A DNA stretch of 26,480 bases from NCBI GenBank assembly GCA_021464525.1, contig JADRCO010000784.1:1-26480 (forward strand). Direction: 5' to 3'. Positions within the stretch are counted from its first letter, which is position 1; the number at the start of each line of letters is the position of its first letter. Made by a program: the position numbers and the translations under genes. Under the pieces are notes generated by a model. That model was not told the origin of the DNA. It saw only the letters and a program-made list of their open reading frames with translations, and did not search any database. Below, in pieces: positions 8,343 to 17,208 of this stretch. Source of the stretch: Rhizophagus sp. LPA8_4_AMF (Eukaryota > Glomeromycota > Glomeromycetes > Glomerales > Glomeraceae).

Positions 8343-9130
8343 TACTCCAGCTGGTTACTTAACCATGCGATATCTGATATCTTTAATTATTCACAACTTA
8401 ATTCCATCAGATCTGAGTTGTTTATTTTACAATTATATTGGAATTCAGAAACTTCGAGAAGCTGCTTTCATAGTATTTATTGTTCCGCTCATCAAAGAAC
8501 TTAATCAAGTCACATGAATTAAACGCAATCAATCTTTTAAAAACTGGGAATCTTCTCGTGGTATTACCAGAAGGAAGAAACTTCGTTATTACACCCATCA
8601 TCAACGTATACTCAACTCACAACTTCAAAATCCTTTACAAGATCGACGTATTTACCAACCTGAACCTGAAATTTTGACACCTTTTGAATTCCGTTCACGT
8701 GTCTATCCGTATCCCAATCGTTTGGAGCGACTGGATCGTACCGCACATATTCGGTGGACTTCTTGTAATTTTCTACACTCTTGGGAATCACGTTATGATA
8801 CTCTTTTATTTGACAATTTTATTGATATTTTTAATTTTTCTTTTTTTACTCCATAACTTTATTTCGCTTTTTTTTTTGTATTAGCTTTGATTTTAGCTAG
8901 TGGGAGTCTCAGACCATCATCTTCCCTTTTTTCTCTTTTACCAAAGTGACGATTCCTAGTTTTCTTCGCATATTAATTACTGTTTTTTTTTTTAATTACT
9001 TTTGATTCTTGTATCAAGTCTTTATGTAATTGTTACTGTAATTTGGTTTTTTTATTTATTTTATGTAAAAGGAGGAGGAGTACAAGAGAAACTGTAATTT
9101 GGTTCACGTTGAGAAATAAAAATAAAAATA
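8343..9130 (+). mobile_element. 5'-truncated LINE remnant A
   Basis: A plus-strand non-LTR retrotransposon 3' end. It has a coding relic (to 8858), an untranslated T-rich stretch, and a 3' tail of AAATA-type repeats (about 9112-9135). A degenerate target duplication brackets it: AAAAAAGCTCGGGCACGT at about 8325-8342 and a diverged AAAAAAGGCTCTAGCACGT at 9130-9148. The unit 3 spacer has the uninterrupted version at 13581-13600, continuing in GATCTGGGATGTGGCAGTG, which resembles the sequence after the tail here. LINE assignment rests on the truncation, tail and duplication; the exact 5' boundary is uncertain by some bases. Confidence 0.6.
8344..8858 (+). pseudogene. LINE ORF2 C-terminal relic (copy A)
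   Basis: One reading frame stays open from about 8344 to the TAA after TTPSFF-like residues near 8858, except for a single in-frame TGA at 8515-8517 that follows PLIKELNQVT. The peptide is basic and Arg/Tyr-rich (RRKKLRYYTHHQR, FRSRVYPYPNRLERLDR) and ends with the segment HIRWTSCNFLHSWESRYD. A similar W..TS.NFLH motif occurs in the second LINE relic at 12558, which supports both being the C-terminal end of related ORF2 proteins. No catalytic reverse-transcriptase or endonuclease motif is included, as expected from 5' truncation. The copy is dead. Alternative: an unrelated repeat-encoded hypothetical protein. Confidence 0.5.
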
Positions 9131-9136
9131 AAAAAG

Positions 9137-9681
9137 GCTCTAGCACGTGATTCATGTGATTTGACTGTGGGCTAAGTGTGGCTATGGAAAGCAGACACAA
9201 TCTAACCGTCAGATTATTTCTACTCCAAGCGATACTATTTTTTGAGGAATCTTGACCTAGACCGATAATATCCTAGACCCTAAATTTGATTGGTTCATCA
9301 GGTTACAGCCACATTGATTATTTATTCGTTTATCATTTACCGTAGTGTTTGCTGTAATAAAATTTTTCTCTCACTCCCCTCTTTATTTTTTTTCTTTTTA
9401 CGTTTAAAAAATATATTTTTAAAAGTTTGTTACAGTAGTTAATAAAGTTAAGTGTTTTTATATCAGTCAAACACAAGTATAGAATATTGTAAAGTTGTGA
9501 ATATTTTCATATATAATTTCGTAGCAAATACATTTTTGTATTGTAAAGAACTCCCAATATAATTTTAGCACTTTGGTCAAACTAAACAGGCGAAAATATA
9601 TAAGAAAATTTGTTCATAAGGTATGAAAATAATTGCATATTAATTTTTGCAAGTCTAGCTTAAAATTATGGGTAGTTATTA
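9137..9681. other. Spacer between LINE A and the Harbinger-like MITE, no gene
   Basis: Begins with GGCTCTAGCACGTGATT, the right-hand target copy of LINE A, with an E-box. It is otherwise AT-rich, with no coding signal. Confidence 0.6.
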
Positions 9682-9835
9682 GGGCAGTGACATTTATTAC
9701 GTAATATCCATTTATTATAAGCCCTAACGGCTTAACCCCCACTCCCACATAATATATAAAATCTTATGTTACACTATATATACTAAGACCTTTTTTACCC
9801 CACCCTAAAATATTACGTAATAAATGTCATTGCCC
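9682..9835. mobile_element. PIF/Harbinger-like MITE with TTA duplication
   Basis: 154 bp with terminal inverted repeats of at least 26 bp: left GGGCAGTGACATTTATTACG continuing TAATAT, right (reverse complement) GGGCAATGACATTTATTACG continuing TAATAT, with one mismatch. TTA is duplicated on each side (9679-9681 and 9836-9838), matching the TWA target preference of PIF/Harbinger elements. A GGGGGTTAAGCCGTTAGGGC-like stretch lies inside (minus strand). There is no coding capacity. Confidence 0.8.
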
Positions 9836-9838
9836 TTA

Positions 9839-10499
9839 TAGTAATAAGACGCGTATTTGTCTTTTTTTACTTTTCAGGTGTAGCTTAAATGCTTTTGTTA
9901 AAGAAAATAAGCAAAAACTAAAAGTTATTCAATAAATATTGAAATTTTTGTATATTAATTTTCATGGGACTAGCTTAAATAGTTATGGAGTTGTGAATTT
10001 TTTTTTGTAACGCGTTCTTTTTATAAAAATTTCAGTGTTAATACAATATAGCATTTATTAACATCTAATAGAATGTAATTTTTAATCCTGATATCGATTT
10101 TGGCATTTATTCAAATAAGTTTTTACTTAATAAATTTTCAAAATTAAAACGACATTTTTTAATGGTTTTATAAGTAAAATGTTATTATAGTTTGTTATAA
10201 TCTTTAAAAACTGGCTATGTTATTTATAATTATGTACGAAAGTACATTACATTTTTATTCTTTAATATTTAAGTACATGAAAATGTATAATTTTTTCACT
10301 TTTTTTAAAAAAAGTTTAAATTTTTTAACGCGCGCGAAAAAAAAAAGCCAAAATATTTTTTTAAAAGATAATTATTACACGAAATATGTGGCTAAATAAT
10401 TATTTTTGAACCAATCATATTTAAAGAAGAGAAGGTCTAGTATATTAACCTAGAACAGAGGTCTACTCTTTTTTTGAAATAAGCACCAGTAGCTCCACA
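9839..10499. other. Spacer 3' of F-box copy 3, no gene
   Basis: AT-rich. It holds a short CpG run ACGCGCGCG at about 10328 and GAAATAAGCACCAGTAGCTCC at about 10477, resembling the dispersed repeat seen at 18978. Frames here are homopolymer-driven. Confidence 0.6.
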
Positions 10500-10748
10500 A
10501 TCATATGACGACTATGATGTTTATCTGGAATTAGAACTTTAATATATATACAGTGCTTAAACGATTATTTACAAATGTCGTAAATGTCGTGCAAATATAG
10601 AAGTCTAAAATGTCCAGAATATATTTATTAATTATTCGGATCCTATAAAACTCTATTATTTTGATAGAATAGTTACATCATACGTAATAACTAAGCTTAT
10701 AAAAATCATAGACCACAAACTTTTACAAATTCTAAATTAAACAAAACA
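10500..10748. repeat. Conserved 3' flank of F-box copy 3
   Basis: It begins with ATGACGACTATGATGTTTAT, followed by TGCTTAAACGATTATTTAC, GCAAATATAGAAGTC, TTATTCGGATCC and TTGATAGAATAGTTACATC. It is colinear with the flanks of copies 4 and 5. A short internal duplication, ATGTCGTAAATGTCGTG, is private to this copy. Confidence 0.55.
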
Positions 10749-12239
10749 TTAAAGACAATAACTAAGTGAATCTATACAACGAAAATATTTGAAATCTTTG
10801 ATTACCCCATCACTTTTATATTTATCGATCAGTTTTGTATAATCTTCTTTTATATAATTAGAATCAATAGTAAATATGGAAAGCGCATGTCTACCTCTCC
10901 ATTTTTCTAAGAATTCCTCCAAGTTTTCTAAAGAAAATTGTAAATCTTCATCACTAAATCTAATTTCATTCAAATTAGTTGGCGCTGATCTAATTAATAT
11001 ATTTAATAAAATTTCCCCGTTTTTCAACATTTCTTCTTCAGTTACAATTTTATCCATATTATATATAATTAATAACAATGATTTTAAGTTTTGACAAATT
11101 TTAAGTAATTTTTCAAATTCAGCGAAATGTTCTTTTGATGGTGAAAATGTAATAGTCAAATATTCAATCGAAGGACAATTTTCATAAATCTTACGAATAA
11201 AATCGAGAGAATTTTCATATTCGTAATCAATAACATCATAGGGTTTAAATAAAATTTTCTTAAGACATCCTCCGCTATTTTCAATTATACTAGAAATTAT
11301 ATTTAATTTATTACATCCTATATTAAGAACTTCAAGGTCGGGATAAACCTGCATTTTCAACTTTTCTAATTGTTTCCCATCAAAATAAAAAAATCTTTCA
11401 ATTATTAATATTTTTAGCTTGTAAAATTTTGGAAGTATCTTTTGCAATAATATGTGTTCATAATTGTCAATATATTCGAAATATATTCTTAAATAACTGA
11501 GACTTTCTGCTTTCTTTTCTAGTGCAAGAAGAACTTTTTCGTAACAATCATCATCCATGAAATGCTCTTCATCAAAATTATCTTCCCATTCAAAATACTT
11601 TAAGTTCTTCTGAACCTCGATTAATTTAACAATCCCATGATTAGATTTTGTGTCCATATTAATGATGATGAGTCTCTGTATATATTGACAGAATTGCGAT
11701 AATCCGTAAAAATATGAAGTACCTATAGATGTATCACATTTTAACTCACAAAGTGACTCAAAACGAACCTTAGCTTCTGGAAAATTAAATATTTGGTGCT
11801 TGATTGATTTCATATCAAAATACTTTAATTCTGGACATTTTCTCATAAGGAGAGAGTAAAATTCTTGTTGCATAGAAAATTGATTATAAGCTAAAGATGA
11901 TCCAATAGAAATTATATTGTTTATAATGCTTACATTAATACTTCTGCAGAAAGAAAAATAATCAAACAAGAGCGGTTGATTTGAACCCGAAGGTAATTTG
12001 ATTCCTTGTTCTGTTATGAATTCTTTTATATCGTCTAATAAGTAGCAAGCGATTATGAAGAATAAATAGGTTTTATCCCCATAATAAATATTTCTATAGC
12101 GCCAAGGATCCCTCCATAAAATCGGTACCACAGTTTCACACCAAAGTCTATTAACCATTAGACATGAAAAGAGGGATGTTGAATCTTCTTGTAATTCTTC
12201 AACTATTAAGAAAAGAATATCTTTATTGAGTTTAGACAT
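10749..12239 (-). CDS. F-box/LRR-like protein, copy 3 of 5
   Basis: An intact frame of 496 codons, the shortest copy. The N-terminus differs slightly (MSKLNKDILFLIVEEL; Val replaces the usual Phe after LFLI) but retains SCLMVNRLWC and PILWRDPW, so the F-box should still fold. LRR-like segments follow in the same register as the other copies. The missing residues lie around residue 340, where copies 1, 2, 4 and 5 have an FNENSL-type segment and this one reads YEYENSL. Bases 11725-11915 (residues about 109-172) are identical to copy 5. An in-frame TAA six nt upstream sets the start. The 5' flank has the proximal conserved block, but a LINE has inserted upstream of it and the distal E-box block is cut short near 13208. 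Predicted SCF substrate adaptor; substrate unknown. Confidence 0.92.
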   Translation of the reverse strand: MSKLNKDILFLIVEELQEDSTSLFSCLMVNRLWCETVVPILWRDPWRYRNIYYGDKTYLFFIIACYLLDDIKEFITEQGIKLPSGSNQPLLFDYFSFCRSINVSIINNIISIGSSLAYNQFSMQQEFYSLLMRKCPELKYFDMKSIKHQIFNFPEAKVRFESLCELKCDTSIGTSYFYGLSQFCQYIQRLIIINMDTKSNHGIVKLIEVQKNLKYFEWEDNFDEEHFMDDDCYEKVLLALEKKAESLSYLRIYFEYIDNYEHILLQKILPKFYKLKILIIERFFYFDGKQLEKLKMQVYPDLEVLNIGCNKLNIISSIIENSGGCLKKILFKPYDVIDYEYENSLDFIRKIYENCPSIEYLTITFSPSKEHFAEFEKLLKICQNLKSLLLIIYNMDKIVTEEEMLKNGEILLNILIRSAPTNLNEIRFSDEDLQFSLENLEEFLEKWRGRHALSIFTIDSNYIKEDYTKLIDKYKSDGVIKDFKYFRCIDSLSYCL

Positions 12240-12380
12240 TCTTTATTCAAAAAAAATAATAAAATGGCTTAAAATAATTTTTTATAAATGAACTTCTAAA
12301 AATATTTTCAAAAAATAATTTTTCGAAAATATTGTAAAAAAAAACTTTTTTTTACATATACAGTATAATTATATAAAAGA

Positions 12381-12507
12381 ACAACTCCGATCAATTTTCT
12401 AAATTTGATTATTCTGTACAACCATAAACTTGATCAAATGACACAAGTAATGTTTCACATTAACGGAAATAAACAAACAAAAATTACGCCCAATATCATG
12501 TGATTAC
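12381..12507 (-). promoter_or_regulatory. Conserved proximal 5' block of F-box copy 3
   Basis: Same order of boxes as in copy 2: GGCGTAAT, GTGAAACAT, TTGATCAAGTTTATGG. The LINE insertion at 12558 lies just outside it, about 50 bp further upstream, so the block itself is unbroken while anything upstream has been displaced by about 0.5 kb. Confidence 0.55.
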
Positions 12508-12557
12508 TATAGATTATTAAAAAAAATTGCGGCTTGCTATTAATAAATATACCCGAA

Positions 12558-12773
12558 CGGGATCGGATACACCGTTCCCTTCACTCATCTTACGGATATA
12601 ATAATCCATATAATTGCACGTTACGACATCGGGATTCAGATATACTTTGGATCTATCTCACTAGCTCGAATTTTTTACATAATGTACCGTGGGTTAAATC
12701 TTTATATAACAATATACCATCTCATTGTCTCGTTAATGATCACAATTCTGATTTGTTTTATTTTAATGTATAA
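12558..12773 (+). pseudogene. LINE ORF2 C-terminal relic (copy B)
   Basis: About 71 codons open from the insertion junction to a TAA at 12771, with no start codon of its own inside the element. Residues include RHRDSDILWIYLTSSNFLHN, whose W..TS.NFLH core is shared with the relic at 8344-8858. It is only the last segment of a much longer protein. The downstream untranslated regions of the two relics differ, so they probably represent different LINE subfamilies. Confidence 0.5.
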
Positions 12774-13050
12774 CCCCTTTGCTAGATTTTAGTTTATAAT
12801 AGGTTGTTACTCATAGCTAGACCTTATTTTTACTTTTTTTTTTCTTTTTTTTGGTTCTCCATTTGTTTAGCTAGCGTAGTTCTACCTATTCAAATAGTTT
12901 CTATCGAAGGGTGAGGTCCCACAGGGGATGAGGTTCGAAGATCTACTCACGTATATTTGTTGTAATGGTACTTAGGTGCTATTTACCTGTATTAGTTATA
13001 GACTTTGATTACTACTCTTCAAAAATAAAATAAATAAAATAAATAAAATA
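12558..13050 (+). mobile_element. 5'-truncated LINE remnant B with 16-bp target duplication
   Basis: A 493-bp insertion bounded by perfect direct repeats AATAAATATACCCGAA at 12542-12557 and 13051-13066. It ends in an AAATA/AAAT tail (about 13021-13050), diagnostic of target-primed reverse transcription. Units 2 and 4 have the uninterrupted equivalent of the target (ATTAATAAATACATCCGAAA near 7725 and ATTAATAAATATATCCGAAA near 17357), so the insertion postdates the unit duplication. The coding relic occupies the first 217 bp; the rest is 3' untranslated, with a more GC-rich patch around 12905-12960. Confidence 0.85.
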
Positions 13051-13208
13051 AATAAATATACCCGAAAAATAAATTGACAAAAACTTTATAATTATGAAAT
13101 TTTTTCATAATCTTTTTTACTGTGGCCAATCAACAAATACTCCATTTGAATTCGTTATATTAAGTGTTTAATTTTTTTCCAAATTATATCTGCATTGTGA
13201 AACTTTAG

Positions 13209-13247
13209 TTAATGTCATTTTAAAGTACATATTTTTCTGAAATAACA
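13209..13247. repeat. Dispersed repeat with TTTAAAGTACATAT core
   Basis: AATGTCATTTTAAAGTACAT with TTTCTGAAATAACACCC recurs at about 18951-18994 (AATGTCATTTTAAAGTACTA, TTTCTGAAATAGCACCCC) and more weakly at about 1686-1722. The homology of unit 3 to the distal upstream blocks of the other F-box genes ends exactly where this begins. Confidence 0.5.
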
Positions 13248-13255
13248 CCCTTAGC

Positions 13256-13438
13256 TAGTGATGGTACTTTTTAAGTTGTAAGTTAATAATTTTATTTAAT
13301 AAGTAATTAATAAGTACTTATTAAGTTAATAATCGAGTTAGCAATAGGACTTTTTAGTTTTTAATAATTAATTAATAAGTACTTAATAATACTTATCAAA
13401 TTAAAAAAAAAAGAAAAATTTTTTAAGTCCCATCACTA
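13256..13438. mobile_element. hAT-type MITE with 8-bp target duplication
   Basis: 183 bp with terminal inverted repeats TAGTGATGGTACTT at the left and, reverse-complemented, TAGTGATGGGACTT at the right (one mismatch in 14). It is flanked by perfect 8-bp direct repeats CCCTTAGC at 13248-13255 and 13439-13446. An 8-bp duplication is characteristic of the hAT superfamily. The interior is AT-rich, built of variants of TTAATAAGTACTTATTAA, and has no coding capacity. Confidence 0.85.
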
Positions 13439-13586
13439 CCCTTAGCTCCATGCAGACCGGTAACCATTATTGTACATCACATATCAGATATGACCTAATA
13501 ACTTTCTATTAACGCAAGTTTGACGTCATATCATGTACGTTCATAAACGTCCACTTGACATCTTCCCCAGCGTCACCATCAAAAAA

Positions 13587-13600
13587 GCTCGGGCACGTGA
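13587..13600. promoter_or_regulatory. GCTCGGGCACGTGA box with E-box
   Basis: A GC-rich 14-mer holding CACGTG, preceded by six A. Its partner GCTCGGGCACGT at 8331-8342 sits at the equivalent place in unit 2, where a LINE interrupts it. TF binding is inference from the E-box core. Confidence 0.35.
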
Positions 13601-14199
13601 TCTGGGATGTGGCAGTGTGGAAATCAGTATAAATATTTTGTTTGCGCGCACGGTCAAATATTTAATGCTTTCTTTTTTTCCGCCTTTAATATTATTTTTT
13701 TTATAAGAACATTTCCCTTTTATTTTTATTCTCATATTTTCTTCTGGTAAATAATTTATTATAGGCATGTTATTTATGTTATTTTTTAAAAATTCTGTGT
13801 TCTTTTTATCTTTTTTTATTATTTATTTATCATAAATTTTATATAAAAGTAAGTCATTTTAGCAAGCTGAGATTATGGGAGTATTTGTATAAACTTTGAT
13901 AAAGTTTATAAGTGGTTTTATAACAGCATAAACTCATATTTTTTTTTTTTTATATAGAACTTACTAGTATTTTATTTCTTATTAATATTTGAAATAACTT
14001 TATTTGCACTTTATCGAAATTTTTTTATATAATTTACTTATTTTATAATATTAAAAATAATACTCTATATGTTATTTTTACTATAAAAATGATTAATTTA
14101 TTTTAAAGTTTCCTTTGACTTTTTTTATTGAAAAATTCGTGTACAAAAACATTCGCGAAAAATCAAAGTCAAATGTTACACAAAATAAAGCCAATAAAA
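13601..14199. other. Spacer between F-box copies 3 and 4, no gene
   Basis: T-rich, with the word GCGCGCAC near 13644. No reading frame has family features. It leads into the CTCGGGC hairpin and the 80-bp tandem array. Confidence 0.6.
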
Positions 14200-14231
14200 C
14201 TCGGGCGCCACATTATGGTCACGAGCCCGAG
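14200..14231. repeat. CTCGGGC hairpin
   Basis: CTCGGGC (14200-14206) and GCCCGAG (14225-14231) are exact inverse complements with an 18-nt loop. The same CTCGGGC word appears at 8332 and 13588 within GCTCGGGCACGT boxes. Confidence 0.55.
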
Positions 14232-14388
14232 CTTCCAACTTGACCGATAAGTCACATGATAAATACTGCGCATTCGTTGATTTTATGCGAAATTATACTA
14301 AAAATAAGATGATAAATATATGTATTTAAATTTAATTTCTTAATTTACTTACATCCTTCCCCGGCGCAACGTGACGGGTTACTGCTAG

Positions 14389-14640
14389 TTTCTAATAAAA
14401 AAATATGGAAAATGACGTTTCGACACTTTTTCCATAAAAAAAATCAGAAAAATGCCGAAACAGGATTTTCTAATAAAAATAATATGGAACATGGCGTTCC
14501 GGCACTTTTTCCATAAAACAAAATTGGAAAAATGGCGAAACGGCATTTTCTAATAAAAATAATATGGAAAAAGGCCATTTTGGCACTTTTTTCCATAATA
14601 CAAAATCGGAAAAATGGCGAAAAAGCATTTTCCCATAAAT
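14389..14640. repeat. Three tandem copies of an 80-bp unit
   Basis: Copies start at about 14389, 14468 and 14548 (periods 79, 80 and about 81). Each contains TTTCTAATAAAAATAATATG, GGCACTTTTTCCATAA and GGAAAAATGGCGAAA. Within a copy, TATGGAAAAxGGC and its reverse complement face each other, so each unit can form a hairpin. The minus-strand frame through it (14470-14667) is a by-product of the repeat. Confidence 0.8.
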
Positions 14641-14671
14641 TAATATGAATAAGTCAATTTTTTTCATATAA

Positions 14672-14791
14672 ATGGATCCGATTCAGATTCGAATCGAATC
14701 AAGTCTGATTTGATTCGAACTCCGATCGGATCAAATCCAATTTATTCTAATCTGAATTCGGATCGGATATCCGATCTGATTTGATCCGTTC
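14672..14791. repeat. Cluster of GATCCGAT/GATTCGAAT palindromic words
   Basis: 120 bp made almost wholly of variants of GGATCCGATT, GATTCGAATC, GATCGGATC and GGATATCCGATC in alternating orientation, including the palindromes GGATCC, TTCGAA, CCGATCGG and GGATATCC. It directly follows the 80-bp tandem array. It may be a degenerate inverted-repeat element; no boundary duplication was identified. Confidence 0.6.
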
Positions 14792-15284
14792 AGAACACTA
14801 ATAGTGTGGATGAACTGTGTAACAATCAATAACAAGTTTTTAATGGTATAAAGTTTAGATCTTAAAAGATGGTAAAGAAGTGACAAAATGTAAAGTAATA
14901 GTAACTTTCATGAATGAGCTGTTATTCAATGGTTTTTAATGTACAAAAGCTATTCGTACGATTATAAGACCCTAAGTATTCATTTTCGTGATCTAATCAC
15001 CTGGGCTATTTAAGCTTTTAATTTTATAATACGTATTTTTTGATTTATTTAAGTCGAAAATCATGTAAGTTAATATTAATGAAAATGTATAAACCATAAT
15101 TTATCATGAACTATGTCGTCCTTTAAATTTCGTCATATAACTGTTATAAAACAGTATTGTCCATAATCATAACAATTATTACGATTAATGACTTAATAGT
15201 CTATTGGATATATATTTCGTTAGTTTTACGTAAAAATCTTAACGTAAAATTAGGGATGATCACTGGACTGCCCGATAATTTAGT
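14792..15284. other. Spacer 3' of F-box copy 4, no gene
   Basis: Unique AT-rich sequence between the palindromic-word cluster and the conserved 3' flank. Nothing recognised. Confidence 0.6.
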
Positions 15285-15597
15285 GATGTCAAATATGACG
15301 ACTTTGATGTTTAACTGGAACTACATCGTTATATGCAAAAAGAGTCTACTACATTATGATTAATTCACATCTTATATACTGTACTTAAACAATCAATTAA
15401 TTGCAAATGTCGTGCAAATATAGAAGTCCAAATGTTCAGAACATAATTTATTAATTATTCGGATCCGATTTCTACAAATCTGTTATTTTGATATAATATA
15501 CATTAAAAAATATAAACTACAAACTTTCACAATTAATACTTTGAACTTGCTAAATCAAACAATCTTAGTAACTTTATTGTCTATGACTTATTACACA
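15285..15597. repeat. Conserved 3' flank of F-box copy 4
   Basis: It runs from AATATGACGACTTTGATGTT through AAAAGAGTCTACTACATT, ATACTGTACTTAAACAATC, GTCGTGCAAATATAGAAGTC and TTATTCGGATCCGATTTCTA to the stop codon. It is the longest and least interrupted version. Confidence 0.55.
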
Positions 15598-17097
15598 TTA
15601 GATACAATAACTAAGTGAACCCATATAACGAAAATATTTAAAATCTTTGATTACCCCATCACTCTTATATTTATTGATCAGATTTGTATAATCCTCTCCT
15701 ATATAAACAGCATCAACAGTAAATATGGAAAGCGCATGTCTACCTCTCCAATTTTCTAAGAATTCTTCCAAAATTTCTAAAGAAAATTCAAATCTATTAC
15801 AGAACCTAATTTCTTTTAAATTAGCTGGTGCTGATCTAATTAATATACTTAATAAAATTTTCCCATTTTTCAAAATTTCTTCATTAGTTTCAGTTTTATC
15901 CATATTATATATAAATAACAACAATGATTTTAAATTTTGACAAATTTTTAGTAATTTTTCAAATTCAGCGAAATTTTCTTTTGATGGTGAAAATGCAATC
16001 GACAAATATTCAATTGAAGGACAATTTTCATAGATTTTACGAATAAATTCGAGGGAATTTTCATTAAAGTTTTCATACTCGTAATCAATGGTATCGTCGG
16101 GTCTAAATAAAATTTTCTTAAGACGTCCTCCACTATTTTCAATTATACTAGAAATTATATTTAATCTATTACATTCTAAATTAAGAATTTCAAGTTCGTT
16201 ATAAACCTGCATTTTCAATTTTTCTAAATGTTCCTTATTAAAATAAAGATAGTCATTAATAATTAATACTTTTAGTTTATAAAACTTTGGAAGTATCTTT
16301 TGCAATAATATGTGTTCATAATTTTCCACATATAGGAAAAATATTTTTAAATAATTGAGACTTTCTGCTTTCTTTTCTAGTGTAAGAAAAATTTTTTCGT
16401 ATGGATTATCATTCATAAAGTGTTCTTCATCAAAATCATCTTCCCATTCAAAATGTTTTAAGTTCTTCTGAACTTCAATTAACTTAACAATCCCATGATT
16501 AGATTTTGTGTCCATATTAATGATAATGAGTCTTTGTATATATTGACAGAATTGCGATAATCCGTAAAAATATGAAGTATCTATTGATGTATCACATTTT
16601 AACTCACAAAGTGACTCAAAACGAACCTTAGCTTCTGGAAAATAAAATATTTGGTGCTTAATTGATTTCATATCAAAATATTTCAATTCTGGACATTTTT
16701 TCATAAGGAGAGAGTAAAATTCTTGTTGCATAAAAAATTTATTATAAGCTAAGGTTGATCCAATGGAAATTATTTTGTTTATGGTATTTACATTGATACT
16801 TTTGCAGAAAGAAAAATAATCAAACAAGAGTGATTGATTTGAACACGAAGGTAATTTGATTCCTTGTTCTGTTATGAATTCTTTTATATCATCTAATAAA
16901 TAGCAAGCAATAATGAAGAATAAATAGATTTTATTCACATAATTAATATTACTGTAGCACCAAGGATTCCTCCATAAAATCGGTACCACGGTTTCACACC
17001 AAAGTCTATTAACCATTAGACATGAGAAGAGGGATTTTGAATCTTCTTGTAATTCTTCAAATATTAAGAAAAGAATATCTTCATTGAGTCTGGACAT
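15598..17097 (-). CDS. F-box/LRR-like protein, copy 4 of 5
   Basis: An intact frame of 499 codons. The F-box is at residues 1-46 (LNEDILFLIFEEL with Glu in place of Lys at position 6, SCLMVNRLWC, PILWRNPW), followed by about ten degenerate LRR-like segments. The start follows an in-frame TAA by six nt. Bases 16181-16412 (residues about 229-306) match copy 5 at 231 of 232 positions, far closer than the flanking sequence, which points to recent gene conversion or unequal exchange. Elsewhere, for example residues 180-220, it resembles copy 3 more. The 5' flank has both conserved blocks, but the distal E-box reads CACGTT instead of CACGTG. Predicted Skp1-binding substrate adaptor of an SCF ligase. 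Confidence 0.93.
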   Translation of the reverse strand: MSRLNEDILFLIFEELQEDSKSLFSCLMVNRLWCETVVPILWRNPWCYSNINYVNKIYLFFIIACYLLDDIKEFITEQGIKLPSCSNQSLLFDYFSFCKSINVNTINKIISIGSTLAYNKFFMQQEFYSLLMKKCPELKYFDMKSIKHQIFYFPEAKVRFESLCELKCDTSIDTSYFYGLSQFCQYIQRLIIINMDTKSNHGIVKLIEVQKNLKHFEWEDDFDEEHFMNDNPYEKIFLTLEKKAESLNYLKIFFLYVENYEHILLQKILPKFYKLKVLIINDYLYFNKEHLEKLKMQVYNELEILNLECNRLNIISSIIENSGGRLKKILFRPDDTIDYEYENFNENSLEFIRKIYENCPSIEYLSIAFSPSKENFAEFEKLLKICQNLKSLLLFIYNMDKTETNEEILKNGKILLSILIRSAPANLKEIRFCNRFEFSLEILEEFLENWRGRHALSIFTVDAVYIGEDYTNLINKYKSDGVIKDFKYFRYMGSLSYCI

Positions 17098-17208
17098 CCT
17101 TTATTCAAAAAAAAATAAAAATGTCTTAAAATAATTTTTTATAGTGAAACTTTAAAATTATTTTCAAAACAAAATATCAAAATATTAGAATGAAAACCAT
17201 ATATATAG

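Noticed and set aside
10876..11094. Plus-strand ORFs antisense to the C-terminal part of the F-box genes (also 6034, 15725, 19385), mutually similar
   Set aside because: They lie opposite well-conserved F-box codons, and their similarity is explained by the sense-strand protein. No independent start context or features.
12905..12960. GGTTCGAAGATC in the LINE B 3' region looks like a tRNA B-box, suggesting a SINE
   Set aside because: No A-box at the proper distance, and the target duplication and tail show it is part of the LINE insertion.
14470..14667. 65-codon minus-strand ORF
   Set aside because: It follows the period of the 80-bp tandem repeat and encodes the same residues repeatedly; a by-product of the repeat.
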